Source of the DNA: Pseudomonas sp. G34
Lineage (GTDB): Bacteria > Pseudomonadota > Gammaproteobacteria > Pseudomonadales > Pseudomonadaceae
Reading direction: 5' to 3'
Assembly: GCF_031119625.1 (NCBI RefSeq)
Contig: NZ_JAVHZV010000001.1
Span: forward strand, 1 to 64,000
DNA length: 64,000 nt
The notes beneath the pieces were generated by a model. The model did no database searches. It saw only the letters and a list, made by a program, of their open reading frames with translations, and was not told the DNA's origin. The translations under genes and the position numbers were made by a program. How positions within the stretch are numbered: position 1 is the first letter of the stretch; each line of letters begins with the position of its first letter. Positions 8,131-18,886 of this stretch are shown here, piece after piece.

Positions 8131-9984
8131 ATGAAACACCTTCACCTGATGCTCGCCAGCGCCCTGTCGCCAGGCCTGGCGCTCGCGACCACCACGAGCT
8201 ACGACGAGGCGCTCAAGCTGTCGGAGACCGTGGTGACCAGCAACCGAGACGTGCAGCCGCGCGAACAGAGCAGCACGCCCACCACGGTATTCACCCGCGC
8301 CGACATCGAGCGCCTGCAGCCCGGCAGCGTGCTCGACCTGCTAAGCCGAGTGCCAGGGGTGCAGGTCACCCGCGCCGGTGGCCGCGGCAGCACCAGTGGC
8401 CTGTACATTCGCGGCACCAAAACCGCCCAGAGCCTGGTGCTGGTCGACGGTCAGCGCATCGGCTCGGCATCTGCTGGCGGTGCGCCGCTGGAATACCTGA
8501 ATGTCGAGCAGATCGAACGTGTCGAGGTGCTGCGCGGCTCACGCTCGGCCATCCATGGTGCCGATGCGATTGGCGGCGTGGTGCAGATTTTCACCCGCCG
8601 GGCTACGGGCGAAGGGCTCAACCCGCGCCTGCGCGTCGGCTATGGTTCGAACCACAGCTGGGAACGCAGCCTGGGCCTGTCCGGGGGCGATGCCGACACG
8701 CGTTTCAACCTCGGCCTGAGCGCCGACGACAGCCGCGGCATCAATCGCAGCCATACCCGCGCGGCACCGGACAGCGACCGCGACGCCTACCGCAACAACG
8801 CCTTCAGCGCCAACCTCAGCCACCGCTTCAGCGAAGCGCTGGAAGCCGGCTTCAGCGTGCTCGACCAGCGCGGCGAGAGCGAATACGACGGTGGCTGGGA
8901 AGGCGCCTACCCATACACCGACTATCAACTGACCAGTTACTCCGGGTTCCTCGACGCCCAGTTGCTGCCTGCCTGGAAAAGCCGCCTGGAAGTCGGCCAC
9001 AGCGAGAACCGCTCCGTCGAGCGCTTCGATGAGGTGCCCGCCAGCAGCCCCTTCAACACCTACCGCAACAGCCTGGCCTGGCTCAACACCCTCGACCTAG
9101 GCGACGGCCACAGCCTGCTGCTCGGCGCCGATGGCTACCAGGAACAGCTCAACAGCACTACCGCCTACGCCGAGGACAGCCGCTGGAACCATGCCCTGCT
9201 CGCGCAGCACCGTTACCGCGGCGAGCGCTTCAGTACCGAACTGGGCATGCGCCACGAGAAGAACCAGCAGTTCGGCAGCGCCAACACGTTCAGCGCTGCC
9301 CTGGGTTACCAGCTCGATGCGCGCAACGAGCTGATCCTCTCCTACGCCGAGGGCTTCCGTGCGCCAACCTTCAATGACCTCTACTGGCCAGGTGGCGGCA
9401 ACCCGGACCTGCAGCCGGAGACCTCCAAATCCTACGAGTTGCAGTGGCGCAGCCAAGTAGCCGAGCGCACGGCGCTGCAGGCGTCGGTGTACCGCACCGA
9501 TCTGCGAGATGCGATCAGCGGCTGGCCCACCGAGAACATCGACAAGGCGCGTATCAACGGCTTAGAAGGCAGCCTGCAGCATGAACTGCTGGGCTGGCAG
9601 GTAGCGCTTGGCCTGAGCCTGATCGACCCTCGCGACCGCAGCACCGGCAAGCAATTGAATCGCCGCGCCAAGCGCACCCTGAGCCTGGATGTCGACCGCC
9701 AGCTCGGCGACTGGTCGCTAGGCGCCACATGGCAAGCGGTCAGCCGCAGCTACGATGACGTCGACAATCAGCGCGAGATCGCCGGCCATGGGTTACTTGG
9801 CCTGCGCGGCAACTGGCAGGCGACACCTGAGCTGGCGCTGGGCCTGAAGGTGGATAACCCGCTGGACAAGGGTTATAGCCGCGCCCAGTACAGCGATGGA
9901 AGCTGGCCCGTGACGCATTACAGCGAATACCGCGAGGAAGGGCGCACTGCCCTGCTGTCACTGACCTGGACGCCGGCATTCTGA
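8131..9984 (+). CDS. btuB: TonB-dependent vitamin B12 receptor
   Basis: 617-residue outer membrane receptor (E. coli BtuB 614) that takes up cobalamin with energy from TonB-ExbBD. A signal peptide ends near LALA. A TonB-box-like segment, SETVVTSN, follows at about residues 31-38. The plug domain covers about 40-150 with SGLYIRGTKTAQSLVLVDG and ends in GADAIGGVVQIFTRR, then comes a beta-barrel ending in the terminal aromatic residue of LTWTPAF. The start ATG at 8131 has AGGA eight bases upstream and lies downstream of the riboswitch, which is the main reason for naming it BtuB rather than another siderophore receptor. Confidence 0.92.
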   Translation: MKHLHLMLASALSPGLALATTTSYDEALKLSETVVTSNRDVQPREQSSTPTTVFTRADIERLQPGSVLDLLSRVPGVQVTRAGGRGSTSGLYIRGTKTAQSLVLVDGQRIGSASAGGAPLEYLNVEQIERVEVLRGSRSAIHGADAIGGVVQIFTRRATGEGLNPRLRVGYGSNHSWERSLGLSGGDADTRFNLGLSADDSRGINRSHTRAAPDSDRDAYRNNAFSANLSHRFSEALEAGFSVLDQRGESEYDGGWEGAYPYTDYQLTSYSGFLDAQLLPAWKSRLEVGHSENRSVERFDEVPASSPFNTYRNSLAWLNTLDLGDGHSLLLGADGYQEQLNSTTAYAEDSRWNHALLAQHRYRGERFSTELGMRHEKNQQFGSANTFSAALGYQLDARNELILSYAEGFRAPTFNDLYWPGGGNPDLQPETSKSYELQWRSQVAERTALQASVYRTDLRDAISGWPTENIDKARINGLEGSLQHELLGWQVALGLSLIDPRDRSTGKQLNRRAKRTLSLDVDRQLGDWSLGATWQAVSRSYDDVDNQREIAGHGLLGLRGNWQATPELALGLKVDNPLDKGYSRAQYSDGSWPVTHYSEYREEGRTALLSLTWTPAF

Positions 9985-10602
9985 TAGCCCGTTCTCGATC
10001 TTGGTCACTTGGCAAACCCGAATCAGCATGCCTATAGACTGGCGGCAAAGTGGCGGGAGCAGCCTGTCGGCGCTTTGGCTTTTTGGTGCTCCTCACCAGA
10101 GAATTATCAGGCGACACCAATCGCCCCTTCAGAAGGCCGAGCGGAATTATTGTGGAGAGGGTTGAGCGACATGGATGTCGCGAGAGCCGCGATGGGCCAG
10201 GGATGGCCCTTCGCGGCGGGCCCTCGGAACAATGATGGAGCGAGGGAACCCCGGCGAAGCCGGGGCCGTATGTCGGGGCTAGACCTTTTGGTTTCTTTTG
10301 GGGCGATGCCAAAAGAAACCCGCTCGTCAGAGCGGAACCGAACGTATGAGCAACGCAGTAATGCTGGCAAGCTCAGCTCTGGCATCTCGCATAGACCGTA
10401 AAGAGCTCGCGGCTAAAGCCCCTCCCACAAAAGCAGCCGCTTCCGATTTCTGCTCTTGCCTTTCTGCTGCCTCTGCTCATGGCGCCTCATCGAAAGATCG
10501 TGAACAGACCCTGAGTCAGGCAATCGCCCGCAAGCGGCACCTATCCGGTCGATGGATCAGCGTAATCGGTTTAGAAGCTGCGGAGCGATCCAACCGCCAT
10601 GA
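9985..10602. other. Repeat-rich intergenic region
   Basis: About 620 bases after btuB with no credible gene. It holds the hairpin-rich element at 10150-10337, a REP-like piece at 10404-10429 (GCTCGCGGCTAAAGCCCC...CCCAC), and the phrase AGATCGTGAACAG near 10495 that also occurs near 26317 and, inverted, near 35068. Confidence 0.6.
10150..10337. repeat. Composite hairpin intergenic element
   Basis: Consecutive palindromes: GGGCC/GGCCC around 10194-10209, CCCCGGC GAA GCCGGGG at 10249-10265, GGTTTCTTTT with AAAAGAAACC (10290-10299 and 10311-10320), and CCGCTC GTCA GAGCGG (10320-10335). I recognise the order (ATGGAGCGAGGGAACCCCGG followed by TGTCGGGGCTAGACC) as a common Pseudomonas intergenic repeat from general knowledge; copy number in this genome was not measured. 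Confidence 0.65.
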
Positions 10603-11613
10603 TCACACCCAGCCCTGGGCCTTGAGCTCGCTCTTGACGTAGGCATAGTAGACCGGTGCCGCCACCAGCCCGGCGATGCCGAAGGCGGCTTCGAACACCA
10701 GCATCACCAACAGCAGCTCCCAGGCCCGCGCCTTGATCTGCCCGCCGACGATGCGGGCGTTGAGGAAGTACTCGACCTTGTGGATGACGATCAGGTAGGC
10801 CAGCGCGCCCAGCGCCACCCAGATCGACAGCGACAGGCCGACCACGAAGATCGCGGTGTTGGAGATCAGGTTGCCGACCACCGGCAGCAGGCCGGCCACG
10901 AAGGTGATCGCGATCAGCGTCTTGGTCAGCGGCAGGTGCACGTCGAACAGCGGCAGCACGCCCATCAGGAAGATGCCGGTAAAGCTGGTGTTGAGCAGCG
11001 AAATCTTGATCTGCGCAAAGACGATATTGCGAAACGCCTCGACGAAGCGCTGTACGCGCGTCAGCAAGGCGCCGGCCAGCGGCTTGAGCTGATCCGGGTC
11101 GGGTACGCTCTGCAGCGCGATCACCGCGCCAAGGATCATGCCGATCAGCACCGTGACGAACATGTGCACGGCGCCCTTGCCGAGCAGCTGCAGTTCGCTG
11201 ATATGCCCGCGCAGCCAGTCGTGCAGCGCGACGCGGATGTCGTCGACATTGGCCGGCAGGTAGGCCACCAGCGCTTCGGGCAACTGCTCGCGGGCCCGGT
11301 CGACCACGCCGAGCAGCTTGCCCATCATCCGTCCCGGGTTGTTGAGCTCGTGCATCAGCAGCGAGAAGCCGCCAGCGAAGAGCAGCCCGAGCACGGCGAT
11401 CACCAGCACGCTGAGCACGCCAACCGCCAGCACACGCCCCATATGGCCCGCCAGCAGGCGCTGCATAGGCCGCGCCAGGCGGTTGACCAGCTCGAACACC
11501 AGCAACCCGGCCAACAGGCTGGGCAGTAGCTTCAAGGGAAATACCAGGAGGAGCGCGGCGCCGACGATCAAGGCGCTGGCGAGGGAAAACCAGGGAGAGG
11601 CAGGGACTTTCAT
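10603..11613 (-). CDS. AI-2E family transporter (PerM/TqsA-like)
   Basis: 336-residue polytopic inner membrane protein of the AI-2E exporter/PerM superfamily. An N-terminal pair of transmembrane segments (about 10-55) is followed by a further one, a long non-membrane stretch (about 85-155), then the conserved C-terminal membrane block with FAQIKISLLNTSFTGIFLM, ITFVAGLLPVVGNLISNT and a final VFEAAFGIAGLVAAPVYYAY. Substrates in this family range from autoinducer-2 to ions, so the cargo cannot be named. The start at 11613 gives a conventional N-terminus; an upstream in-frame ATG at 11661 is possible. Confidence 0.8.
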   Translation of the reverse strand: MKVPASPWFSLASALIVGAALLLVFPLKLLPSLLAGLLVFELVNRLARPMQRLLAGHMGRVLAVGVLSVLVIAVLGLLFAGGFSLLMHELNNPGRMMGKLLGVVDRAREQLPEALVAYLPANVDDIRVALHDWLRGHISELQLLGKGAVHMFVTVLIGMILGAVIALQSVPDPDQLKPLAGALLTRVQRFVEAFRNIVFAQIKISLLNTSFTGIFLMGVLPLFDVHLPLTKTLIAITFVAGLLPVVGNLISNTAIFVVGLSLSIWVALGALAYLIVIHKVEYFLNARIVGGQIKARAWELLLVMLVFEAAFGIAGLVAAPVYYAYVKSELKAQGWV

Positions 11614-11708
11614 AACGTCTGCAACAAACGGGGAGGCGCTCAATCTGCCAGTTGCCGGCACGCTTTACCAGTGTCATCGCACGACTTGAGCGCCGGCATT
11701 GACGGCGA

Positions 11709-12506
11709 TCACCTGGCCGGCGCGAGCAACGCGCAGAGCCTGGCCGTGGCGGCGAGCATCTGAAAGCTGGGGCGCTCGAGGCCTTTATCAGGCAACACCA
11801 CCAACTGCTCGTTCTTTACCGCCCTGAGTTGCGGCCAGCGCTGCCAGGACTGCAACTGGCGCGCATCTGCGGCAATGATCAGCGCCGGGTCGCGTTGCAG
11901 CACGGCCTCCACGCTCACCTGAGGCGCAGGCAGGTCGAGGTCGGCAAACAGGTTGCGTGCTCCGCACACCTGCAGCGCATCACTGATGATCTGCCGGCCG
12001 CCGACGGTATAGAGCGGTGCGTCCCACACCTGATAGAACACCGGCAAAGGCTCGGTACGCCGATAACGCGTCCGCAGCGCTTCGAGCCCTGCCACGAAGC
12101 GATCATGCAGGCGCCGCCCTGCTTGTGGATGGCCCAGGCGTTCGCCGATCAGCAGGAACTGCCGGGCCAGCTCGGCCAGCGAATGCGGCTCGAGGACCAG
12201 CATGGGAATATCGAAGGCCTGCAGTTGCTCGCGTTGGGCAGCACTGACGCTGCCAGGCCACACCAGCAGCAGATCCGGCTGCAGGGCCAGCAGGGTTTCC
12301 ATCTCCAACTGCCCATAGCGCCCCACGGAGGGCACATGGGCCAGCGCCTGGGGGCGCTCGCCGCCGTCGAGCACGCCAACCAGCAGGTCGGCGGCGCCCA
12401 GTTCGAGGACGATTTCACTCAGCGAGGGCGCCAGGCTGACCACCCGCTCGGCGGCCAGCAGCGAACTGGCCTGCAGCAACAACAGCGCGAGCAACACGCC
12501 GCGCAT
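11709..12506 (-). CDS. btuF: Cobalamin ABC transporter substrate-binding protein
   Basis: 265-residue periplasmic binding protein of the BtuF/helical-backbone family. The signal peptide ends near SLLAAE. The first lobe contains VVSLAPSLSEIVLELGAADLLVGV and VPSVGRYGQLEMETLLALQPDLLLVW, and the second ends in QMLAATARLCALL. It would hand B12 imported by BtuB to an inner membrane BtuCD. Its ATG overlaps the stop of the preceding membrane protein gene by one base, placing it last in a ribA - membrane protein - btuF operon. No btuC or btuD is seen in the window. Iron-siderophore binding proteins look similar, but the close btuB supports the name. Confidence 0.85.
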   Translation of the reverse strand: MRGVLLALLLLQASSLLAAERVVSLAPSLSEIVLELGAADLLVGVLDGGERPQALAHVPSVGRYGQLEMETLLALQPDLLLVWPGSVSAAQREQLQAFDIPMLVLEPHSLAELARQFLLIGERLGHPQAGRRLHDRFVAGLEALRTRYRRTEPLPVFYQVWDAPLYTVGGRQIISDALQVCGARNLFADLDLPAPQVSVEAVLQRDPALIIAADARQLQSWQRWPQLRAVKNEQLVVLPDKGLERPSFQMLAATARLCALLAPAR

Positions 12507-12919
12507 CAGAGCTGCCGGGGAATGCGGTAAAGGTAGAAGACCACCACGCTGGCCAGCGCCAGGAGTATCTGCGGCACCGCTTCCAGCCCGGCGAACACCG
12601 CCAGGGCGGCAATCCAGGCTGGCAGCCCGGCGCCCAGCAATGCCGGGCGCCGGCGCTCGGCCAGGGTCAGCCAGGCGGCAGGCTCGTCGGTGGTATTCAG
12701 GGCTTTCGCGGTGGCGAACAAGGCGCGCTTGTAGGCGCTGAACAGCGGCAGGCTGACGAACAGCGAAGCCAGGCCGGCAATGAACAGCGGCATGGCCAGC
12801 ACGCCCGGTTGGCGCCCGGCAGCGAACAGCAGGTTGATCAGCAACAACGGCGCCAGGGTCAGTGCCAGTTGCCGCCACCAGAGCAGGGCCAACCGGCGCT
12901 TGACCGCGGCGCGGGTCAA
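12506..12919 (-). CDS. Small membrane protein of unknown function
   Basis: 137 residues with a basic N-terminus (TRAAVKRR), two hydrophobic helices (about 16-62) and two more near the C-terminus (about 95-133), giving four predicted transmembrane segments around a short charged middle. I do not recognise a named family. It starts inside the ribA stop (four-base ATGA overlap) and its own stop overlaps the btuF start, so it is translated with both. That position suggests a link to cofactor uptake or metabolism, but nothing in the sequence shows a substrate or active site. Confidence 0.7.
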   Translation of the reverse strand: MTRAAVKRRLALLWWRQLALTLAPLLLINLLFAAGRQPGVLAMPLFIAGLASLFVSLPLFSAYKRALFATAKALNTTDEPAAWLTLAERRRPALLGAGLPAWIAALAVFAGLEAVPQILLALASVVVFYLYRIPRQL

Positions 12920-13533
12920 GGCCGCTCGACCTCGCCCTGATGCAGCTTGCCGAGCATGTGCCCGAGCTTGCCGGCCTTGGTCGCCAGGTACTTGCTGTTA
13001 TGCGGGTTGTGGCCCAGTTGCAACGGCACGCGATTGGCCACCGGGATGCCCATGTCGCCCAGCGCCTTGACCTTGCGCGGGTTGTTGGTCATCAGCTTGA
13101 GCGAGGAGATGCCCAGGTGCTTGAGCATCGGCAGGCAGATCGCGTAGTCGCGCATGTCGGCGCCGAAACCCAGGCGCTCGTTGGCCTCGACGGTGTCGGC
13201 GCCACCATCCTGCAGTTCGTAGGCGCGAATCTTGTTGAGCAGGCCGATGCCGCGGCCTTCCTGGCGCAGGTACAGCAACACGCCGCGGCCTTCCTCGGCG
13301 ATGGCGCGCAGGGCGCCTTCGAGCTGGAAGCCGCAATCGCAGCGCAGGCTGAACAGCGCATCACCGGTCAGGCACTCGGAATGCAGGCGCCCCAGCACCG
13401 GCTCGCCGTCGGCCACATTGCCGAAGGTCAGCGCGACATGCTCCTTGCCCGTGGCCTCTTCGAGAAAGCCATGCATGGTGAACACACCGAACGGAGTCGG
13501 CAGTTGGGAGGCGGCGACGAACACGACGGGCAC
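12916..13533 (-). CDS. ribA: GTP cyclohydrolase II
   Basis: 205-residue zinc enzyme that opens the imidazole ring of GTP, the first committed step of riboflavin synthesis. The zinc-binding cysteines are in [20 protein letters not shown], and the catalytic core includes [15 protein letters not shown] and [11 protein letters not shown]. The frame is open to 13599, but the GTG at 13533 is preceded by AGGAG with a six-base spacer and gives exactly the usual 205-residue Pseudomonas form beginning at [15 protein letters not shown]. First gene of the operon with the membrane protein and btuF. Confidence 0.95.
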   Translation of the reverse strand: MPVVFVAASQLPTPFGVFTMHGFLEEATGKEHVALTFGNVADGEPVLGRLHSECLTGDALFSLRCDCGFQLEGALRAIAEEGRGVLLYLRQEGRGIGLLNKIRAYELQDGGADTVEANERLGFGADMRDYAICLPMLKHLGISSLKLMTNNPRKVKALGDMGIPVANRVPLQLGHNPHNSKYLATKAGKLGHMLGKLHQGEVERP

Positions 13534-13649
13534 CGGATGCTCCTGATAGCGGAAAGGGATGCGGATTTGCGAGGGGTGATAGTGTAACAGCAGCGTCAAG
13601 AGCCGCGTCAGCCGAATTACCGATCAAAAGGATCGAGCAACAGGCTTAG

Positions 13650-13790
13650 CAGGCCGTTGAAAAAACGTAGGCGAGGCAGCCAGTGCAAGGCAAAAACAGC
13701 CGAAAAAGCGGAGTGTACGAGTTGTACATGAGCATTTTGAGGCTGTTTTTAACGCAGCAATGGCAACGCAGGTAGTTTTTCAACGGTCTG
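13650..13790. repeat. 141-bp imperfect palindromic element
   Basis: The ends CAGGCCGTTGAAAAA (13650-13664) and TTTTTCAACGGTCTG (13776-13790) are inverted repeats with one mismatch. A second inverted pair, AAAAACAGCC (13692-13701) and GGCTGTTTTT (13741-13750), surrounds the centre GTACGAGTTGTAC. I recognise it as a widespread Pseudomonas intergenic repeat. It ends one base before the stop codon of the DUF192 gene and contains no gene, so it resembles a non-autonomous mobile element or folded RNA unit. Confidence 0.75.
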
Positions 13791-14222
13791 TTAGCGGTCG
13801 GCCCGCTCGCAGTCGATGCTCACACGGCTGCCCACCACCACGCCAAGCGCCGCGAATTCGCCCTGCGCCACCTCGATGATATAGCGCACCGGCTCGTCGG
13901 AACCGTGGCGCTGCAGGCTGAATGAGCGCATGTCGACCACCTTGCGCACCGTGCCAGCGCTATCGATAAAGGCCGCCGACAGCGCAACGCGGGTGCCCTT
14001 CATCCACAGTTCGCGCAGCCCCTCCCGGGGCCAGGCGAAGAGCATGCCGCCGCCTACGTCATCTCGACCGGAAAGCCCCCGCATGCGCGCCTCGGGGGTG
14101 GCAGCCAGCGGCAGGTCGCGAGCCTGCCCCGCCGGGAAGCCAACCCGGCACTCGGGCAGCTGTGCCAGCGCGGCGTTCGAGGCGAGCCCGAGGGCGACGA
14201 ACAAAACAGCGTAAAGCTTCAT
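13791..14222 (-). CDS. DUF192 family exported protein
   Basis: 143 residues. A signal peptide (MKLYAVLFVALGLASNAALA) precedes a single DUF192 domain with the recognisable core LPLAATPEARMRGLSGRDD, MLFAWPREGLRELWMKGTRV and the closing YIIEVAQGEFAALGV. Known members are small secreted or periplasmic beta-rich proteins with no agreed function. The gene stands alone; its stop codon directly abuts the palindromic repeat at 13650-13790, which may have displaced the original 3' flank. Confidence 0.8.
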   Translation of the reverse strand: MKLYAVLFVALGLASNAALAQLPECRVGFPAGQARDLPLAATPEARMRGLSGRDDVGGGMLFAWPREGLRELWMKGTRVALSAAFIDSAGTVRKVVDMRSFSLQRHGSDEPVRYIIEVAQGEFAALGVVVGSRVSIDCERADR

Positions 14223-14387
14223 GACAATCCCAGGCGTGAACGGAGTGCCGATCCTACGCCATTAGCAGTACCGGCAACGCGACAGGCGTGCACAGCGGAT
14301 ACCCCAGCGCGCCCGCATTTACCGCTATAATCGCGCATTTTTCCGGGCCGCCCTGGCCCGCTCACGCTTTCAAGCAGGCACGCATCC

Positions 14388-15971
<1,584 letters not shown>

Positions 15972-15990
15972 TCGCGCTTCTGCACCACCC

Positions 15991-16024
15991 ATAAAAAACG
16001 GCCCTCTACGGGCCGTTTTTTTGG
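15991..16024. terminator. Bidirectional terminator between prfC and gcd
   Basis: AAAAAACGGCCC, loop TCTAC, GGGCCGTTTTTTT. U-rich in both directions; serves the convergent genes prfC and gcd. Confidence 0.92.
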
Positions 16025-16062
16025 GCTTTTCGTAGCCCGGGTCGAGCGCAGCGATACCCTGC

Positions 16063-18468
16063 TTATTTATCCTCGGGCAGCGCCCAGGCAGTCACCGAAT
16101 CGCCGATCTTGGTGCCGAACGAGCCATGCCCGCCGGCCATCTGCACCACGTACTGCTTGCCGGTCTTCTCGGAGACATAGGTCATCGGCGTCGCCTGGCC
16201 GCCCGCCGGCAGGCGGCCTTTCCACAGCTCCTTGCCGGTCTTCAGGTCATAGGCGCGCAGGTAGTAGTCCAGCGTACCGCTCATGAATGCTACGCCACCG
16301 GCAGTGACGATCGGCCCGCCGAGCGCCGGCGTGCCGACCGGGAACGGCAGGCCCAGCGGTGCGCTGTCGCGGCTGGTGCCGTTCTTGTGCATCCATACCT
16401 TCTTCATGGTGCGCAGGTCGACGGCGGTCACATAGCCCCAGGGCGGCGACTGGCAGGGCAGGCCCAGCACCGACAGGAACGGCTGCAGGCGCACCATGTA
16501 GGGCGCCCCCAGGTTGGGCTGCAGGCCGGTTTCCCCGCCGCCCAGGCGCTCATCGGGGTCGACCTCGCTACGCTTGACCACCTGCGAGATGAAGGCCAGG
16601 TAGTTCGGTGCGCCGAACAGCAGCTGGCGCTGCGGATCCACCGCCACCGACGGCCAGTTGAACACCCCGACGTTACCCGGATAAATCAACGACCCCTGTT
16701 GCGACGGCGGGGTGAAATCCCCCTCGTAACGCAGCTTGCGGAACTGGATGCGGCAGATCATCTGGTCGATCGGCGTACCGCCCCACATGTCGCGCTCGCG
16801 CAGCGGCTCCTGCGGCGCATAGGTCAGGGCAGAGGCAGGCTGAGTGGGCGCGGTAGTGTCGCCGTAGTCGGTGCCTTGCGGCACCGGCATCTCGTTGACC
16901 GGCACGACGGGCTCGCCAGTGCGCCGGTCGAGCACATACAGATCGCCGCGCTTGGTCGCCTGGATGATCGCCGGCACCTTGCCCTGCGCACCATCGATAT
17001 CCACCAGGGTCGGCTGCGATGGCAAATCACGGTCCCAGAGGTCGTGGTGTACGGTCTGAAACTCCCAGCGCACCTTGCCGGTCGCCAGATCGAGCGCAAC
17101 CAGGGTGGCCGTGAACCGTTCGGCCAACTGGTTACGCGGGATTGACCACTGATCCGGGGTCTGGTTACCCATCGGCAGATAGACAAGCCCCAGGGCTTCG
17201 TCAGCGGTGGGAATCGTCCAGACGTTGGGCGTGCTGCGCACATAGGTCTCGCCCGGTGCCAGCGGCTCGGTGGCGTTTGGATTGCCCGGATCGAAATTCC
17301 ACACCAGCTCGCCGGTTTTCACGTCGTAGGCGCGGATCACGCCGCCGGGCGAGTCCACCGAACCGTTATCGGTGATCGAACCGCCCTGGATCACCAGCTT
17401 GCTGGTCACCACCGGCGGCGAGGTCGGCAGGTAGACGCCAAGCGCGCCCTCACCCAGCCCGGCCTTGAGATCAACCGTGCCGGCATCGCCGAAGTCCTCG
17501 CACGGCTGCCCGTCCTCGACATCCAGCGCCATCAGGGTGCCGTCGTTGGTCGGCAGGAACAGGCGCTTTTCACAGCGCGCGGCAGGCTGGTTAGGCTGCT
17601 CGGCTGCATTGGCGGTCGCCGCAGCAGCGGCACCATCGTGATAGGCCAAGCCACGGCAGGTCATATGCTGGTAGTACTCGGCATCACGGTTGATGCTCGG
17701 GTCGAAGCGCCAGCGCTCCTCGCCGGTGTCCGCATCCAGCGCAATCGCCACGCTATGGGGCGTGCAGATAAACAGGGTATTGCCAACCTTCAGCGGGGTG
17801 ACCTGATTGGTCAGCTCATGAGGGTCGCCCTCGCCCGGCAAATCCCCGGTATGAAACTCCCAGGCCTTTTCCAGCTTGCCAGCATTTTCCGGGGTGATCT
17901 GATTAGCCGTCGAATAACGATCACTGTGCCTGGAGCCACCATAGGCAGGCCACTCACTCGCAGAACGCTGCGCGATGCCGCCAGCCGCCTCGCCCTGCAT
18001 CTGCGCATCACTGAACTCGCCATCGATGGAATGGTAATCCTGGGTCAGCGAATAGCCGGCCATCAAGGCACCGGCAAGGATTCCAACGCCCAGAACCCCG
18101 GTCGCGCCATCACGCCAGACGCCATTGCGCCCGACATGCCGATTGACGAACGGAAGGAACAGCCAAAGGCCAAGGATGCACCACAGATCAATACGAGGCG
18201 CCAGCTGCCACCAGTCGAAGCGGACTTCGTAGAGGGTCCAGGCGAGGGTGCCCAGAAGCAACAGGCCGTAGAGAGCAATCGCCACCCGCCTTTGAGCAAA
18301 CAACAGGCTTGCGACTATCAGTAGACAGATGCCGGCCACGAGGTAGTAACACGAACCTCCCAACGTCGCGAGATATCCGCCCCCACCGGCAATCACCAGG
18401 CCAAGAAGCAATATCACCAGCGCTGTAAGGGTAATGCGTAAGGGCCGACGGCCGTCTTCCATAGTCAT
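16063..18468 (-). CDS. gcd: PQQ-dependent membrane glucose dehydrogenase
   Basis: 801-residue quinoprotein (E. coli Gcd 796) that oxidises glucose to gluconolactone in the periplasm and passes electrons to ubiquinone. Five hydrophobic helices occupy about residues 10-145, followed by the eight-bladed PQQ domain beginning at SEWPAYGGSRHSDRYS. Blade motifs such as TGELVWNFDPGNPN, LVALDLATGKVRWEF and LDRRTGEPVVPV are present. The C-terminal GGHGSFGTKIGDSVTAWALP is typical. The start at 18468 has GGAGAG seven bases upstream; the frame remains open to 18537. PQQ synthesis genes are not in the window. Confidence 0.95.
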   Translation of the reverse strand: MTMEDGRRPLRITLTALVILLLGLVIAGGGGYLATLGGSCYYLVAGICLLIVASLLFAQRRVAIALYGLLLLGTLAWTLYEVRFDWWQLAPRIDLWCILGLWLFLPFVNRHVGRNGVWRDGATGVLGVGILAGALMAGYSLTQDYHSIDGEFSDAQMQGEAAGGIAQRSASEWPAYGGSRHSDRYSTANQITPENAGKLEKAWEFHTGDLPGEGDPHELTNQVTPLKVGNTLFICTPHSVAIALDADTGEERWRFDPSINRDAEYYQHMTCRGLAYHDGAAAAATANAAEQPNQPAARCEKRLFLPTNDGTLMALDVEDGQPCEDFGDAGTVDLKAGLGEGALGVYLPTSPPVVTSKLVIQGGSITDNGSVDSPGGVIRAYDVKTGELVWNFDPGNPNATEPLAPGETYVRSTPNVWTIPTADEALGLVYLPMGNQTPDQWSIPRNQLAERFTATLVALDLATGKVRWEFQTVHHDLWDRDLPSQPTLVDIDGAQGKVPAIIQATKRGDLYVLDRRTGEPVVPVNEMPVPQGTDYGDTTAPTQPASALTYAPQEPLRERDMWGGTPIDQMICRIQFRKLRYEGDFTPPSQQGSLIYPGNVGVFNWPSVAVDPQRQLLFGAPNYLAFISQVVKRSEVDPDERLGGGETGLQPNLGAPYMVRLQPFLSVLGLPCQSPPWGYVTAVDLRTMKKVWMHKNGTSRDSAPLGLPFPVGTPALGGPIVTAGGVAFMSGTLDYYLRAYDLKTGKELWKGRLPAGGQATPMTYVSEKTGKQYVVQMAGGHGSFGTKIGDSVTAWALPEDK

Positions 18469-18886
18469 GCGGGAGCTCTCCACCCAGTTCATCCACAGCC
18501 AGCCAAAGCGAAGCCTTTTGAAACATCTATTCAGCAATGGTCAGTGGAAAGGGGAGAGGGTTTTTGGTTCAGGTTTTTTCCGGCGTGGATTGGCGATGCT
18601 TAGCTGCTGCAGTGGCTACGACAGACTCGAGGCACTCAATTGATTGCCCCTAAGCATTTATCCGAGTGAACAGCCATTCCGTATGCAGCAAAATTCGTGT
18701 GGCATATTAGCCGAAGGCGTAATCCGCCGAACGAGGCCCGCCGCACCGCGGAAACCAGAAAGCAAAACGCCCCGCAAGAGGCAGGGCGCTTGGTGTAGTG
18801 GAGAATGTCGAAGTTCACGGTGAACGACGGATTACGCTTCGCTAATCTAGCACTACGAGTGATCTGCCATACCGCGACGCAGTCAC
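18469..18886. other. Intergenic region between gcd and the pilin-linked OTase
   Basis: About 420 bases without a gene. It holds the gcd promoter region, a fragment of a repeat marked by GGCGTAATCCGCC (near 18716) and GGATTACGCTTCGCTAATC (near 18828), and the minus-strand terminator at 18762-18792. Confidence 0.6.
18762..18792 (-). terminator. Intrinsic terminator downstream of the OTase gene
   Basis: Read on the minus strand: GCGCCCTGCC, short loop, GCGGGGCG, then TTTTGC. It is about 95 bases past the stop codon of the O-oligosaccharyltransferase-like gene and is the likely end of the pilA-OTase transcript. Confidence 0.7.
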
